A stretch of DNA of 64,000 bases from Symbiodinium microadriaticum (taxonomy: Eukaryota > Sar > Dinophyceae > Suessiales > Symbiodiniaceae), in contig LSRX01000757.1 of NCBI GenBank assembly GCA_001939145.1, positions 1-64,000 on the forward strand. The letters run 5' to 3'. The notes beneath the pieces are model-generated. The model saw only the letters and a list, made by a program, of their open reading frames with translations. It was not told the DNA's origin and did not search any database. Below are positions 1-11,125 of the stretch, piece after piece (the stretch's first letter is position 1; every line of letters starts with the position of its first letter). A program made the translations under genes and the position numbers.

Positions 1-61
<61 letters not shown>

Positions 62-154
62 ACATATACATATGCATATGCATATGCATATGCATATACA
101 TATACATATACATATACACACATATATATATATGCACGTGTGTGTGTGTGTGTG
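1..154. repeat. TGTATA / TGCATA / TACATA and TG microsatellite
   Basis: The window opens inside a TGTATA tandem array. It changes to TACATA, TGCATA and TATACA units and ends in a TG run at about 139-154. Open frames across it only reflect the repeat and are not genes. Confidence 0.95.
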
Positions 155-2512
155 TTTTGTCCGCCCGTCTGTGTATACGTGTTTTGCATGCATACATGTG
201 TCTTCAGATCTGTAGAGATCTGGGTCTAGATTTTCACACACTTTTGCTTACTAAGATGCAGACACGGCTTTACACCTCTGCTACCCCAACCAAAGTCACC
301 ATGTGCCATTTATGTTATCATGTGAATAGCACACTTGCCTGGCACCCCAAACCTTCGAGACTTGATCTTTCTGGTACTCAGGCGTGTATCTTCTGCAAGA
401 AACCAAGACAGCTCCGGGCAACGGCTTAGGATTTTCATTCGAACCACGAAAGGATTGGTAGATGGCAGTATATCGTGCTACAGTGCCGTGAGGGACTGTA
501 TGCCGACGCAACGTACAGCGGCACTGCAGTCTGCAACGACTACGGAGTACTGTGCTTCACCACTTTCAGTCCTACTCTTACTCTGCTGTCCCGCATTAGG
601 GGTTTGTAGCTGAAAGACGGTGACCCGCAGGTCTCGCTGCTGCAAATGGACCATCAAGTAGACCTGCACGGGTCTGCACAGCTGGAAAACGCCGACGACG
701 GCGACGGCGATGGGGACGGAGACACCGATGCTTTCGGTAACAGCGACTCTTCAAGCACCCCGGCTGCACAAGCCGACGCGGTTTAAAGAGCTTCTCACCC
801 ATATAATACTTGTATGCAGGGTGTGGTGTTTGGGGCATGGACTCTGTGGACACAACATAGCCGAGGCGCATCACTACGGCAAAACATCACGCTCGAAGAG
901 GTCGCATTTGTGCAGGCTCATTGACTATATAAGCTGTTCAGCTACACGCACGTCATCCAAAAAGGTCCAAGTTTCCTGCAAGGGTCAGCTGCCAGGAAGC
1001 TACAAATCGCACTTCAGTGGCACTGCAAAGTCTGGACGTCCTGGGACACCTGGAGTACGAGCTGCAGGCAGGGTCATCAGATGAGTGTAGACGTAAATCC
1101 GACCGAGCAGATCGTGCGTTTTAGGTTGGCGCGGGCACCAGCGCCAAGAGCAAGGCCGGGCCTGGGTGAACCCACTCAGTCCTCTTTGGATTTGGAGCGG
1201 GGGACCCGCAAAACGCAGACGCGACCTGGAGCAGTAACCGGCCTTTCAGCCTCAGGGGATCTCAGCTCTTGGCAGGTGGCCCTGGCTCTGATGGAGCTGA
1301 CGGTGGTGCCTGGAGTGCTGGGGCTCGATCGATGCTACATGGGTCGATTTGCCTGCAAAGTGTTTGGAAGCGTTGCAAGAAGGTCATGCCAGCACAGGCT
1401 GCACAGGTACTGAGATCTACTAAGCCAGAGGTCAGTGCGGCCTGGGGATCGTCAAAGCAGCCACGTTCGGAGGTGCACATTCTGGAAGAAGCTTGTGAAA
1501 ATCGATTTGCTGGCGTATCGCTACCATGTTGCTCTGGGGCAGGCTTGACGGTCTGGTTCATCTTCGACTTCTTGGCAGTTGTGATGACCTGCCTGTCAGG
1601 GGTGGGGGATTGTCAAATGTAGCTTTGTCATGCGAATGAGCCGCTCGGTGCATGTTGTAAACTCTTTCCGTCCCTGACAGCACAAGTACATGAATGCCTT
1701 TGGCCTGAAGGGCAAATTTATTGACAACGAGGCTCGCCTGTGATGAGGGACATGACTCTTGCAGTCGAAGTGACTTCTTTGTGCCCACATCGTCTGCAGA
1801 TCACTTTTGCATTCTGGTTGGCCCTGGTGTGGTTATTGGGCATGTTCATGGTATGCTGCACGCAGTCAGTCCCTTGATGCATTTGGATTTGCATTGCCTG
1901 GGGCTAGACCATCGAAGCTGTTGCCATAGCAGTTTAGATGCTGGTTGGCTGAAAGAATGCTGCAGCAGTTTGGAAGAGTCTGGCACAAGGTCAAGATGAT
2001 GACAAGGCCGACACCAGTGCCAGGAAAGAATTCTCCATGACGTGTGCTTTGGAATGCAAGAATGAACATGTCACGAAACAATCAAGAGTGTTTTGCTTTA
2101 CGAGCTGATTGTTCCTGTGCAATCATCGCTTGCATCGAGATCAGGTGATGCGCTCGAAGTGCTCGATGTTGTGTGCCGCATGCCACATCATGTTTCACAA
2201 ATCAGACTTGGCCAAGCAGTCAAAATAGTGCGCACCGCGATCTTGTGTTTGGAGAGAGTGCCAGCAGTTTTTTGTTTTTATTTTTCGCGTTTTCTGAGGT
2301 GGGCGCTGCATGCGCGCACGCACGAGGAGGACAAGAAGGACGACAAAAAGGACGAGAAAGCAAAAGTAAAGAAGAAACAGCGCCGCCCACAGCAGAACCG
2401 GCGGGATTGCCACTAGAAAAGTTCTTGCACCGCAATTCCGCCTCCCTTCAGTATCAAATCCGCTGTGCTTTTCATAGTCTCGTGAGTCTGTCCGGCGGCT
2501 CAGGGTCGTCAT
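155..2512. other. No recognisable gene
   Basis: Only short overlapping open frames are present on both strands, and none shows a protein domain that I recognise. There is no long frame, no strong repeat and no mobile-element hallmark. It may hold introns or decayed sequence. Confidence 0.4.
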
Positions 2513-2637
2513 GATAGCAACAAAAATAATAGTGAAAATGACGGTAAGAATAATCGCAATAATAACAAGAATACGGTAGTAATAATAACAATAACAAAAA
2601 TACTACGACCAATACTAATAAATTATACTAAAATGAT
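2513..2637 (+). repeat. AAT/AAC-rich low-complexity tract
   Basis: A degenerate array of AAT, AAC and AATAAC triplets, strongly A-rich on the + strand, sits in otherwise mixed sequence. It looks like a decayed trinucleotide microsatellite. Confidence 0.85.
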
Positions 2638-4590
2638 TCGGATGTGACGCCTGGCCAGGTGGAAGGAGAGGCATCAGCTGGTATGGAGCAACGATACTCA
2701 GGCACCGAATACGCGGTGCTTCTTGGCCGCATGCTGCTGGAATGTAGGGTGCCCCTGTACAAAATTGTACAAATAGATCAGCAAATAAATGGATAAGCAA
2801 ATAAGCAGTCATATGTATGGACAGTATATGTATATCCATATTCATATGTATATACTTATATTTATAGATAGTGACCCCACTGGACCAACTGCTGCCATGA
2901 ATCTGCCCTTGCATGCCTCCGTAGAGGATAAACAGCCGAAAACACCGCAAACGCCTCTACATTTGGCATTCGTTGCCTTTATCCGAAACTTGTACGCAGG
3001 ATAAAACAGTACCAAGAAGCAGGTTCCAGTTTCGTGGCCACAGTTCTTAGTGCACACGTCTGGCTTTCTTGCTCCAGATCGATGTCCATTTCTAGACTCG
3101 CTGCTTTGCCATTCTATGAAAGGTGGCGCTTTAATACAGGGTATACAGAATATACATATATATATATATATATATATATGTAAAATATAATTATATATAC
3201 ACACATAAATAGTGCGTGCACGTCTGTGTAGAGCTTCCCACTCGAATTCATCATGTACAGATCAATACAGGTCATATTACATCGAGACATAGCAATGGTT
3301 GCTGGTTCAGACACATACGGTGATATTTCAACCGTAAGTAGTTGATGCTTGTGTGTGATTGAGATTGTGGTATCTGGTTATATTCGGGAACATAGAAAAA
3401 GTCTAAGCACGAGAAACAGAGGCCACCACAGCGCCCCTTTCTCTCATAAGTCACCTAGTATATGTTTACGCATTAGTTTGTTGGTCAATTGGCGTTCAAT
3501 GCTCTACGTTGCAGCTGTTGGCGTCCAACAACTATTTGTTCAACACATAAAAGCTGCATGATGTTGAACCATTGCTCACATATGTGCTACATACTCAACA
3601 CTTGCTTGGTATCGAGATGCTATTAGTTCATACTGAACCGAACTTAATCACACGAAAGCATGGCAGGAATGAGCAGCAGTTAAATATTGCCTGGTGAGTT
3701 TTTGTCTGATGTTTGCTCCATTCTGCTAGATGTTAAGTAATGTTGGCGAGGCTAGCCTGTGACATAATTGATTTCCGAATCATCTGTCCTTACTTCTTGT
3801 AAAGTTCGCCGTAAGGTTTAACCAGTATTCGTGCAAGTGCTGATCTTTGACTGTGATATTGTTTTTTCTATTGCACTTAACCAAAAGAAATTACTGAAAC
3901 AGTTTAGGAGGTAGATAATGCTTTAAGAGTGTTTAATCGATGTCCACTGGATGTTACTATGCAGCAACTGACATTGGCGTCAAATAAATACACAAATCGC
4001 TTCTTAAATCCTCGTAGTCCATTACAACTACAAGCACTTTTCGAGCACTGCTAAATGCAGCGCATCAAGTTTGGGGATGCGCCCCGCTCAATGATTTCTT
4101 TGACCACGTCTTTTGAAACTACTTCTTGCCATAAGCAAGCCCTCACCATCGAAGGCTACAAGAAGTCTCGGTTAGTCTAGAATACTAGCTTGCCGCATGG
4201 AGTCAAGCTTCATTCTGCCAGCGTTCTTGTGCGGTCTTGGGACGGAGTAGCTGAACAGACTCAATTGGTTTTGCTTTGGGTACCTACATCGAACTACTGG
4301 GGCAATACGTGCTTTCCAATCCACAATAACCAATCTTTACGGTTCGGCTGCAAGCCGATTGCTCCCGAACACCTGCAGATCACCTTTTTTAAGATTGGCC
4401 GTAACTCCTCACCCAGGTCTACCGAACACCTCCCCGTGAACCACTGTGGTGTGCAGGGTGCGAAACGCGCACAAGGATAGGATCAAGCTTCAGGGGAGGA
4501 AGGGCAGCATGCAAGTAGAAACCACCGTGCTGCGGCATTGTCGGGCAATTTGTGCAAGCCGACTCAGGTCATCGCATCTTTCGGCCACAC
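2638..4590. other. AT-richer intergenic stretch with a TA microsatellite
   Basis: No gene is recognised. A TATATA run lies at about 3150-3205, and AT-rich tetranucleotide-like sequence lies at 2815-2870. The part from about 3300 to 4170 is visibly richer in A and T than most of the window and holds no long open frame. Confidence 0.5.
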
Positions 4591-4623
4591 CCCTAAACCC
4601 TAAACCCCAAGGCCTAAACCCTA
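4591..4623 (+). repeat. Interstitial telomere-like repeat (CCCTAAA type)
   Basis: CCCTAAA occurs twice in direct succession, then a degenerate unit, then CCTAAACCCTA. This is the complement of TTTAGGG, the Arabidopsis-type telomere unit known from dinoflagellates. It is far too short to be a chromosome end and sits inside unique sequence, so it is an internal copy. Confidence 0.75.
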
Positions 4624-4768
4624 CGTAAAGGATGCCTTGATCTCCGAGGGCTGGAGTCGTCTTCAATGCACGCCAAGCCGCTTGCAGGGCTGCAACAAAA
4701 ACAATCATGCATGTCCACTGTATGTGTGCACATGCAGAGAAAATGCAGCAGCATCTATGTGTGTAGAT

Positions 4769-4828
4769 AGTTCTATCTATCTATCTATCTATCTACCTAT
4801 CTACCTATCTACCTATCTACCTATCTAC

Positions 4829-4860
<32 letters not shown>

Positions 4861-4970
4861 GCCTCTCTCTCTCTCTATCTAGCTATCTATCTATCTCTCT
4901 ATCTTCCTATCTATGTAGATATCTCTGTGTGTTTAGTGTTTTCACTTCTCTCTCTCTCTCTCTGTCTCTT
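4769..4970 (+). repeat. CTAT/CTAC and TC microsatellite
   Basis: A CTAT array interrupted by CTAC units is followed by TC runs at about 4863-4876 and 4950-4970. It is a compound microsatellite. Confidence 0.95.
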
Positions 4971-7900
4971 TGTGTGCCACGCAGGTTCGCCTGCAAGTTT
5001 GTTTTTCTACGTATTCTGCATGTCGGTAAAGATAGCAAGGCAGCTGGATAGTGGATCTTTTCCGTGTCTTAGGTTACTTTGGACGGCCAGTGGAGCGAGG
5101 CTGGATCTCAGTGCACCTGCTCCAAAGAAGTCGTGTAACGAAGCCACAAGTCGCCCCCTAATGAGGGTACCTGAAGCCTTTCGCACAAAACCTAAGTATC
5201 GTGTCCCGGATCATTCAAGTGGAGAACCGGCATCACCAGCTTTTGTGGATCCTGCGCAGAAGACAACCCGGTTGTACCGCGGCGACGACTACGGCCGACA
5301 TGGCGTCTCGATATTCCTGAGGAAGAAGCCCCAGAGAAGGCGGGCTTTGCGGGAATAACTCCGGCAATGGTGGCTCCACGGCTTGCACTTCGCTTGGGCA
5401 GACTTATCGGATCTTTGATGCTCCGAATGCATCCTGGAAGGTTGTGGTGGGAGAGCCGGGTTTTGGGAAAGTTTTGCTGTGGAGCCAGGAGCAGCCCCAG
5501 TGGGTGATGCCGGACGTCCTCAAGTTTGTCTTAGCAGGCTCACCGACGGCGCAGGCGGTCGACTCTGGGTTGCTCAGCTGGACAGTGACTGCAAGTTTCG
5601 ATTATCCACGTCTTCCCAACCGAGGCCGGGATCCTTCGGGCCCAGGCATGTCCCCGCGCAGGCCCGCATGGCTTTCCCTTCTGAGAGAGAAGACATGAGC
5701 GCCTGGCAGGAAGCTTCAGAAAAGGAGCAGCCTTGGACTCAAGGGTTCTTGTCGTGATCCGAGCTTGTTGTGTCAGTCAGTCCTTTGAGGGGAAATCCGG
5801 TGATGAAGGCTGCCGAGGCTGGCCTTCCAGAAGAATGCAGGTGCCTGTGCCAATTACCTTCATTTGGTGCTACCAGGAAGCTCGAAAAGCCGCAGCCGAA
5901 CAGTGTCGCAAGGTGCCTGCTGTCAGCACTTCTGGAGTGCAGGGAGTGTTGACTCGCTATCCGCTGTACACTCCCCGAGCCTGCTGCCTGGAGGTAGGGA
6001 CACCACATGCGCCGGGTGATCTGGCATTTCAGAGGTGGGGATGCTTTGTCAAGGTTAGCACTTAGCCGCATGCAATTCCTGATCGCATGAACGGCACGTC
6101 GAAAGCTCAACAACTCGCCGCAACTCTGCGCTCAAGCCGCACGGCCTGCAAGCCACTCCGCCCAACTTAAGCCATCCGAGTGTTTGTGACTTCCGTTCCT
6201 ACAAAGGAGATACGCGAGGAGCCAAGCTGTGAAGCTGCTGTTTTGCCGCTCTGACTGCAAACTTCCTGTGCCGGCAAAGACTCTGAGATTGAGGAAGCGA
6301 TGCCGATGCCACAGAACATCACGAAAGCACAGGAAGAAGCGCAACTTGGATGATATCCTGGTGGCTGGACACCTAAATCATGTCCAGCCTCCTGAATCGG
6401 TTCTGCTCGCCGCACGTGTCGTGCTTTCTTGGAGTGCAAGTGGGGGAGGACGATGCACTGCTTCCCAAAATCATCTAGACCCTGTGAAGTCCGATACAGT
6501 CCACCAAGGCAGCGCTATGTCGACCAGCACGGCCTGGATCGCCTGGTGACGAAGCTGATGAACGGCCGCTGTGATGGATCGGGCAATGCTTAACATGCCT
6601 CACATGTCATGCTCCTTCGGCATTGAGGCATCATCGCCGAGAAGCCGGAAGACACTTGCCTCGATCATGGACTCGCTCGCCCCACCTGTGATAACTGATG
6701 GTTTAAGTCCTTCGCTCCCCCGTCCACGCTTTTGCAACCTTCGTTTTCTGCAAGCTGCAGCCAAGGATCCAAAGCTCTACATGATCAAGTGGCTTGCTGA
6801 GCGATGCAACGACGACCAGCTTGAGAAAGGTGGCCTGGAACGCAAGAGCCGCTTGGCAACCGATCTAGTGACAACTGTTCGCGGGTTCCACGGTAGCATT
6901 TGGCAGTTGCCAAAGCTGTCGTTGACCCGAGGAGCAGGAAAATGAGGTCAAATGGCGGAGAAGTTTCACCCTTGTCGTCTCACCACAAAGTTCAGCTCGT
7001 TGTCCCACCTGGGAGAATTCCACACTTCGGCAGAACAAAAAGCAATGTGTCCGACATATTTGGCAGCTGTCGCATCCTTCTGTGACTTTTTCATGCGAGG
7101 AAGCGCGAGTCTGGATGGGACCGGAAGCATACGGCGCCCGGATCCTGCTTGCTTGGGCGTTGCTTTGATAAGTATGGCTTCCGCCGAAGCCGTTGCTTGG
7201 GAGGTGCTCTTCTCCCGGGACAATGATCGCCTGCAGGTTTTCCCTCGGATGCTGAGTTTAGCCTCCTCAATCGTGACTTCGTGCCAGGTGAACATGCGAA
7301 GCTATTTCGATCGCTGGAAAGCGCCTTTGATGTTTATAGCCGTTCGCAACGGCGTTTGCTACCGAAGCTTGACTCGCCAGACAGATACAAGGATGTAGAT
7401 GATGGCGGCCATGAGAAGGAGCCAACTTGGCCGGAAGCCCAGCGCACCGACGCCTTGCCCAAGGTGTATTCATAGGCGATGCTTGAGGGAGCGTGCACGC
7501 TAAGGCGACTTCGTGTTGAGAGAAAGCCGCTGATTGCAAAGTCAGCCTCGGAGCCGTTCATGCCAAAGTTCCAGCCACAAGGCCAAGATCGTTCTTGATG
7601 CGACGCCTGGTCACCATGTGCAGCCAGGTGGAAGATATGGTCCCTGGAATCCTGTTTTCTGATAATGACAATGTGAGCCGAGCTGAAGTGCCGAATTCTG
7701 GTGCTGCATGGTTTCGTCTCACTGAAGTTAGACGTAATCAGCTCTTCACACTTACGTTGGTGGTCTGCAGCTCACCGATTCACTCAAATGGTCCTGCATG
7801 GTGGAGTTCAGTCGTCATCTTCGAGAGTTGGCAATAGCAGCATCGAGCAAGCCGCTTGCGGCCGGCCTTGCAGAAGAGAGCTGTGACGCCAAAGGCGCAG

Positions 7901-9231
7901 GCCCTCGCTAGAGCTCTCGCCAGCCATGTGAAACCAGTGACTTCTCACATGCACGGTCTCTCTGCCAGCCGACTGAGTGCCATGCCAGGTAGAAGCTCCA
8001 GACTCCTGGACAATTGCCATTGAAGCTGACGGCCATTGCAAGATGCCTGGCAGCACTAAGAGGATCCGGTCGTGCATCGATAAAACCAGCTTCCATCGTC
8101 AGCAAGCTCAGGATCATGATGCAGCCGATATCAGCCGACTCCGCAGGAGAGCCTCCTCACCCGGCTCTGCCAATCTACCGTCAACATTCATCAGCACTGC
8201 TTCATTGCTGTTGCTTGAGAAGGTTGCACTACGGCGGCTGCTTTTGTAATAGTCAGAGCCAAGTGTGCTCATCGCTTTGACACTGTAGCTGTAGCTAAGA
8301 CTTGATGCACAAATCCTGGAGGTCAGATCGTGTTTCCGCATGTCCCACGGCTTATGCAAACTTTACTGAGCATCTCGCAAGAGTTGAACCTGCAGAAGCC
8401 GTCCTCGGAGAGCCCCGACCCACATGTGTGCGCTTGCACAGCCATGGCGGCATATGCTCCCCGAATCGCAGAGCCTTGGCAAGAGCTAGGCAGACGATTA
8501 GGGACGTTTGCGTGTCTTTGTGGAGAGCTCCGACGGACTCGCGACTTGTAAGGATGGTTTGGGGCAAGAGGCTGCCATGGCTCGGGAGGTCCTCCGAAGT
8601 TTCGAGGAGGACTTCGTGGGTGACCTACGATTCGGCTACGATTCGGCCTTGCGCAGATGCCATCCGAGGCCCGGCACCTTTCAAGGGATGCCCAGGTCCA
8701 GCAGGTGGCCTGCAGCCTGCAGCTCGCCCGCAGCATCAGTCGTTTAACAGTCCAGATGGACTCCGTGGCCACCATGTGCTGCGATGGTGAGGATCGGCTG
8801 TGCTGCAGTCGGAACTGTGGGCTATGCTGGTTTAGCCCGGACTCCCACGGGTCTGCTTCAAGAGGGAACTGTGTGCTTTGGAGCGGGCCTCGCAGGTTGC
8901 GATGCCTCTGATTGCTCTGGGAACGCTGAAGGCCCCAAGCCCAGCAGCGCCCAGCGAAGGAAACCAGCGCGGTAATGGTTCTCTTCACTGTTTCCGGGGC
9001 TCGAACCGCCCCCCTCTTTTGAGGTTGCCCTGGTGAGCGCTTTGGGAGCGATTGGAGGGGCTCACTGGGCACGGCAGCGGAGTGCCTGTGCTGCGACAAT
9101 CTGCTACATTGGCAAAGCATGCCCGAAAGTGGCGAAGGTTTTTCTGTGGAGGTGGTCTGGAGTTTGGACAACGTGAAATTCCCCTGTCTCCTGTCTTTTG
9201 TACCTTGGTTGATGAAGCCGTGTTGACCTTC
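4971..9231. other. No assigned gene; a few coding-like stretches
   Basis: I recognise no domain in this 4-kb stretch. Some + strand frames have protein-like composition, for example 7281-7475 (64 residues, ending in a stop), 6571-6945 (124 residues) and 8508-8680. They could be exons or decayed element fragments. A 282-codon reverse-strand frame at 8323-9171 also shows no family resemblance that I can name. Confidence 0.3.
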
Positions 9232-9329
9232 ACTGTCTAGGAACCTTTATTTGCAGTGCCTTGTATAGGACAACTAGTGCACTGGCATGTAAAGCGTCTA
9301 TGCCAAATGTGCTTACCGAAGAAGTCTGG
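9232..9329. repeat. 98-bp dispersed direct repeat, copy A
   Basis: This aligns without gaps to 20001-20098 at a constant offset of 10,769 bases, with about eight mismatches. Shared blocks include CTAGGAACCTTTATTTGCA and GTAAAGCGTCTATGCCAA. Similarity falls off on both sides. The pair brackets the copia and LINE region, but no LTR-like TG..CA ends are seen. Confidence 0.85.
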
Positions 9330-9421
9330 GGCTTAGAAGCAAAATCGAGCTGCTACGGTAGTTGATGTGTTGTAACTCTGGAAGCCGACCTTCGTTCCAA
9401 ATTGGTAGCGTGGCGGTCGGA

Positions 9422-9868
9422 TTACGGCACTAGTGTTTCACCAGAGTCCTGAGGTAGGGTAGAGCAGAAGCCCTGGATCTGCAGGGTAGCTTGGGTTTGA
9501 GCCTGCCATGAGCGTTGCAGGGCTGAAATATCAGGCCCCTCAGTGGGGACAGCCTCATCCACGTCGGCTAGGGCAGGCACCATGGGCTCTGTACACGCCC
9601 GGCCTTCGTCATCGATGTCACCGTCGCCATCTATCTGGCTGGGATGGCATGGTGCCGACTCTGCGTCCTCGTCTTCCTCAACAGACGCAGGCCTTCCCCG
9701 CCTGGCAATGGACGGGCTAGCGGCTGTGCCGCTCGACTCTTCCTCGGTGGGAAGGTCGGCTCCTCCAGCATTCTGCGCTGGCCCGAGCCTAAAGCTGTGG
9801 ATGCTTTTGCCTATAGGCTTTTGCCCAGCCAGTTCACTTCGACTGGCTTCTGGCAAATGCTGCGCCAC
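9422..9868 (-). CDS. Unidentified open frame of 148 residues
   Basis: This is an uninterrupted reverse-strand frame from an ATG, with an acidic middle part (runs of E and D) and a Q- and S-rich end. I do not recognise a domain. It lies between the 98-bp repeat and the copia-like gag remnant and points away from both. A chance open frame is as likely as a gene. Confidence 0.2.
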   Translation of the reverse strand: MAQHLPEASRSELAGQKPIGKSIHSFRLGPAQNAGGADLPTEEESSGTAASPSIARRGRPASVEEDEDAESAPCHPSQIDGDGDIDDEGRACTEPMVPALADVDEAVPTEGPDISALQRSWQAQTQATLQIQGFCSTLPQDSGETLVP

Positions 9869-10292
9869 GCATATCCTTTAGGACCTCTCGCCTCTGTTTC
9901 TGGCATATCCGCATGCGAAACTCCCAGCCGTGATAAGGTGATAAGCTGAGGTATAGTTATACGATCAGGAGTTTGTCTCTGCGGGTGCTGCATGGTGACA
10001 TAGATATGTCAGAATGCGTCTCGAAAATACTCGAGGGTCTCCGTGGTGACGCCTTCAGTATTGCTAGGGATAAGAGGCCTCTGAGCTTTTCAGGCGGGGG
10101 CAGTTGATCACTGGGCCTCTAGCGAAACAGCAGGGAGAGCCCATGCTTTCGTATATCGCAAGCCGAAAGCGCTGGTGGTCCTCGAACTGGATGCCGACAT
10201 TCGGTTGTCGGAGGCCATGCGACCTAATCTGCTCGTGGAACTGTGTGGTTTAAGCCGGCAGGAGCAGCTCATGATTAAGACAGCAGCCCGCG

Positions 10293-10312
10293 CACACACA
10301 CAGACAGAGAGA

Positions 10313-10349
<37 letters not shown>
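10293..10349 (+). repeat. CA microsatellite inside the gag remnant
   Basis: CGCACACACACAGACAGAGA is followed by a long CA run. It interrupts the gag-like reading frame, so the expansion came after, or contributed to, loss of coding function. Confidence 0.95.
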
Positions 10350-10351
<2 letters not shown>

Positions 10352-11041
10352 TAGAGGAATGTGCCCGCCAGGGTGCCTGTCCAGCATCACTCCGAGAACA
10401 TAAGCTTTGGGTCGCACGACAGCAGAACACAGCCTCAAAGTACAGTTACATTGGCTATGGCTACGGTGAAGACGACATCGAGGAAGCAGACCAGGGTATA
10501 CAACCTGGGGATGATCATGACGCGTATGCGGCTGTAATGCCGTCAGGTTCGGCCGACGACGGAGAGACATGGCTTGACGACAAGGACGTCAAGATGCAAC
10601 TCAGCGCCTATGCGGCGGTCGCCTCGGAGCTCGAGTTGGGCACTTTCTTCGAGGGGTAATTATGCTGAGTACCTTCAGCCAAGCCAAGGGCAAAGGCAAG
10701 GGTAAAGGAAAGGACAAGGGAAAGCCAGGGGTCAAGGTTATCAGATCTAACTTGATGATCGCAGGTAGGAAAGCTAAGCTCACCGAGCCAAAGGCTGAGA
10801 GTCGCTGCCTACGACGCGGAGTGTTAGGTCGCTGGGCGGGTGGCACAGAGTGCCGTTTCAGAGGTAATGCTCCCAAGGGTTCCGCGCCTACCCCGAAGCC
10901 CATAGTGACCCCGGCACTGACCGGAGGGACGGCAAAGCCCCAGAACCCTAAGCCTCAGGGGTGTATGGCCCTCGATGGCTCAGATGAAGAGGTCGTTTAC
11001 CTTCGGAATTCCTGTTCGGACTCGCGAGGTTTCATGGCCCT

Positions 11042-11056
11042 AAAATCGTCGGCGGT
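11042..11056. repeat. Target-site duplication, left copy
   Basis: AAAATCGTCGGCGGT is identical to 17676-17690. The two copies bracket the LINE exactly, as expected for target-primed reverse transcription. Confidence 0.9.
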
Positions 11057-11125
11057 AGGCGTTTCGGCTGTCAGGTGCCGGAGCACGTGCAAGTTAGAGT
11101 TCTTAGTTTCCGTCAGCATTTTGCT

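Larger units (their letters stand above)
9995..11056 (+). pseudogene. gag: Copia-like gag remnant, 5' part
   Basis: Translating in several frames gives gag-like pieces in order. They are a segment with ILEGLRGDAFSIARD (about 10022-10066), a segment with LLVELCGLSRQEQLMIK (about 10220-10278), a CA microsatellite that breaks the frame (10293-10349), an acidic Y/G/D/E segment (10441-10650), a GKGKGKGK tract, and a knuckle-like C-x2-R-x4-R-x6-C (10806-10853) in which one Cys and the His appear replaced by Arg. A frameshift near 10085 and a stop at about 10657 show it is dead. The frame that starts at 10662 runs into the LINE and should not be read as one gene with it. The copia assignment rests on general resemblance to Ty1/copia gag of dinoflagellates. 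Confidence 0.6.

Noticed and set aside
8997-9008. tRNA-like B box on the reverse strand (GGTTCGAGCCCC)
   Set aside because: No A box or cloverleaf could be fitted around it, so it is treated as a chance match.
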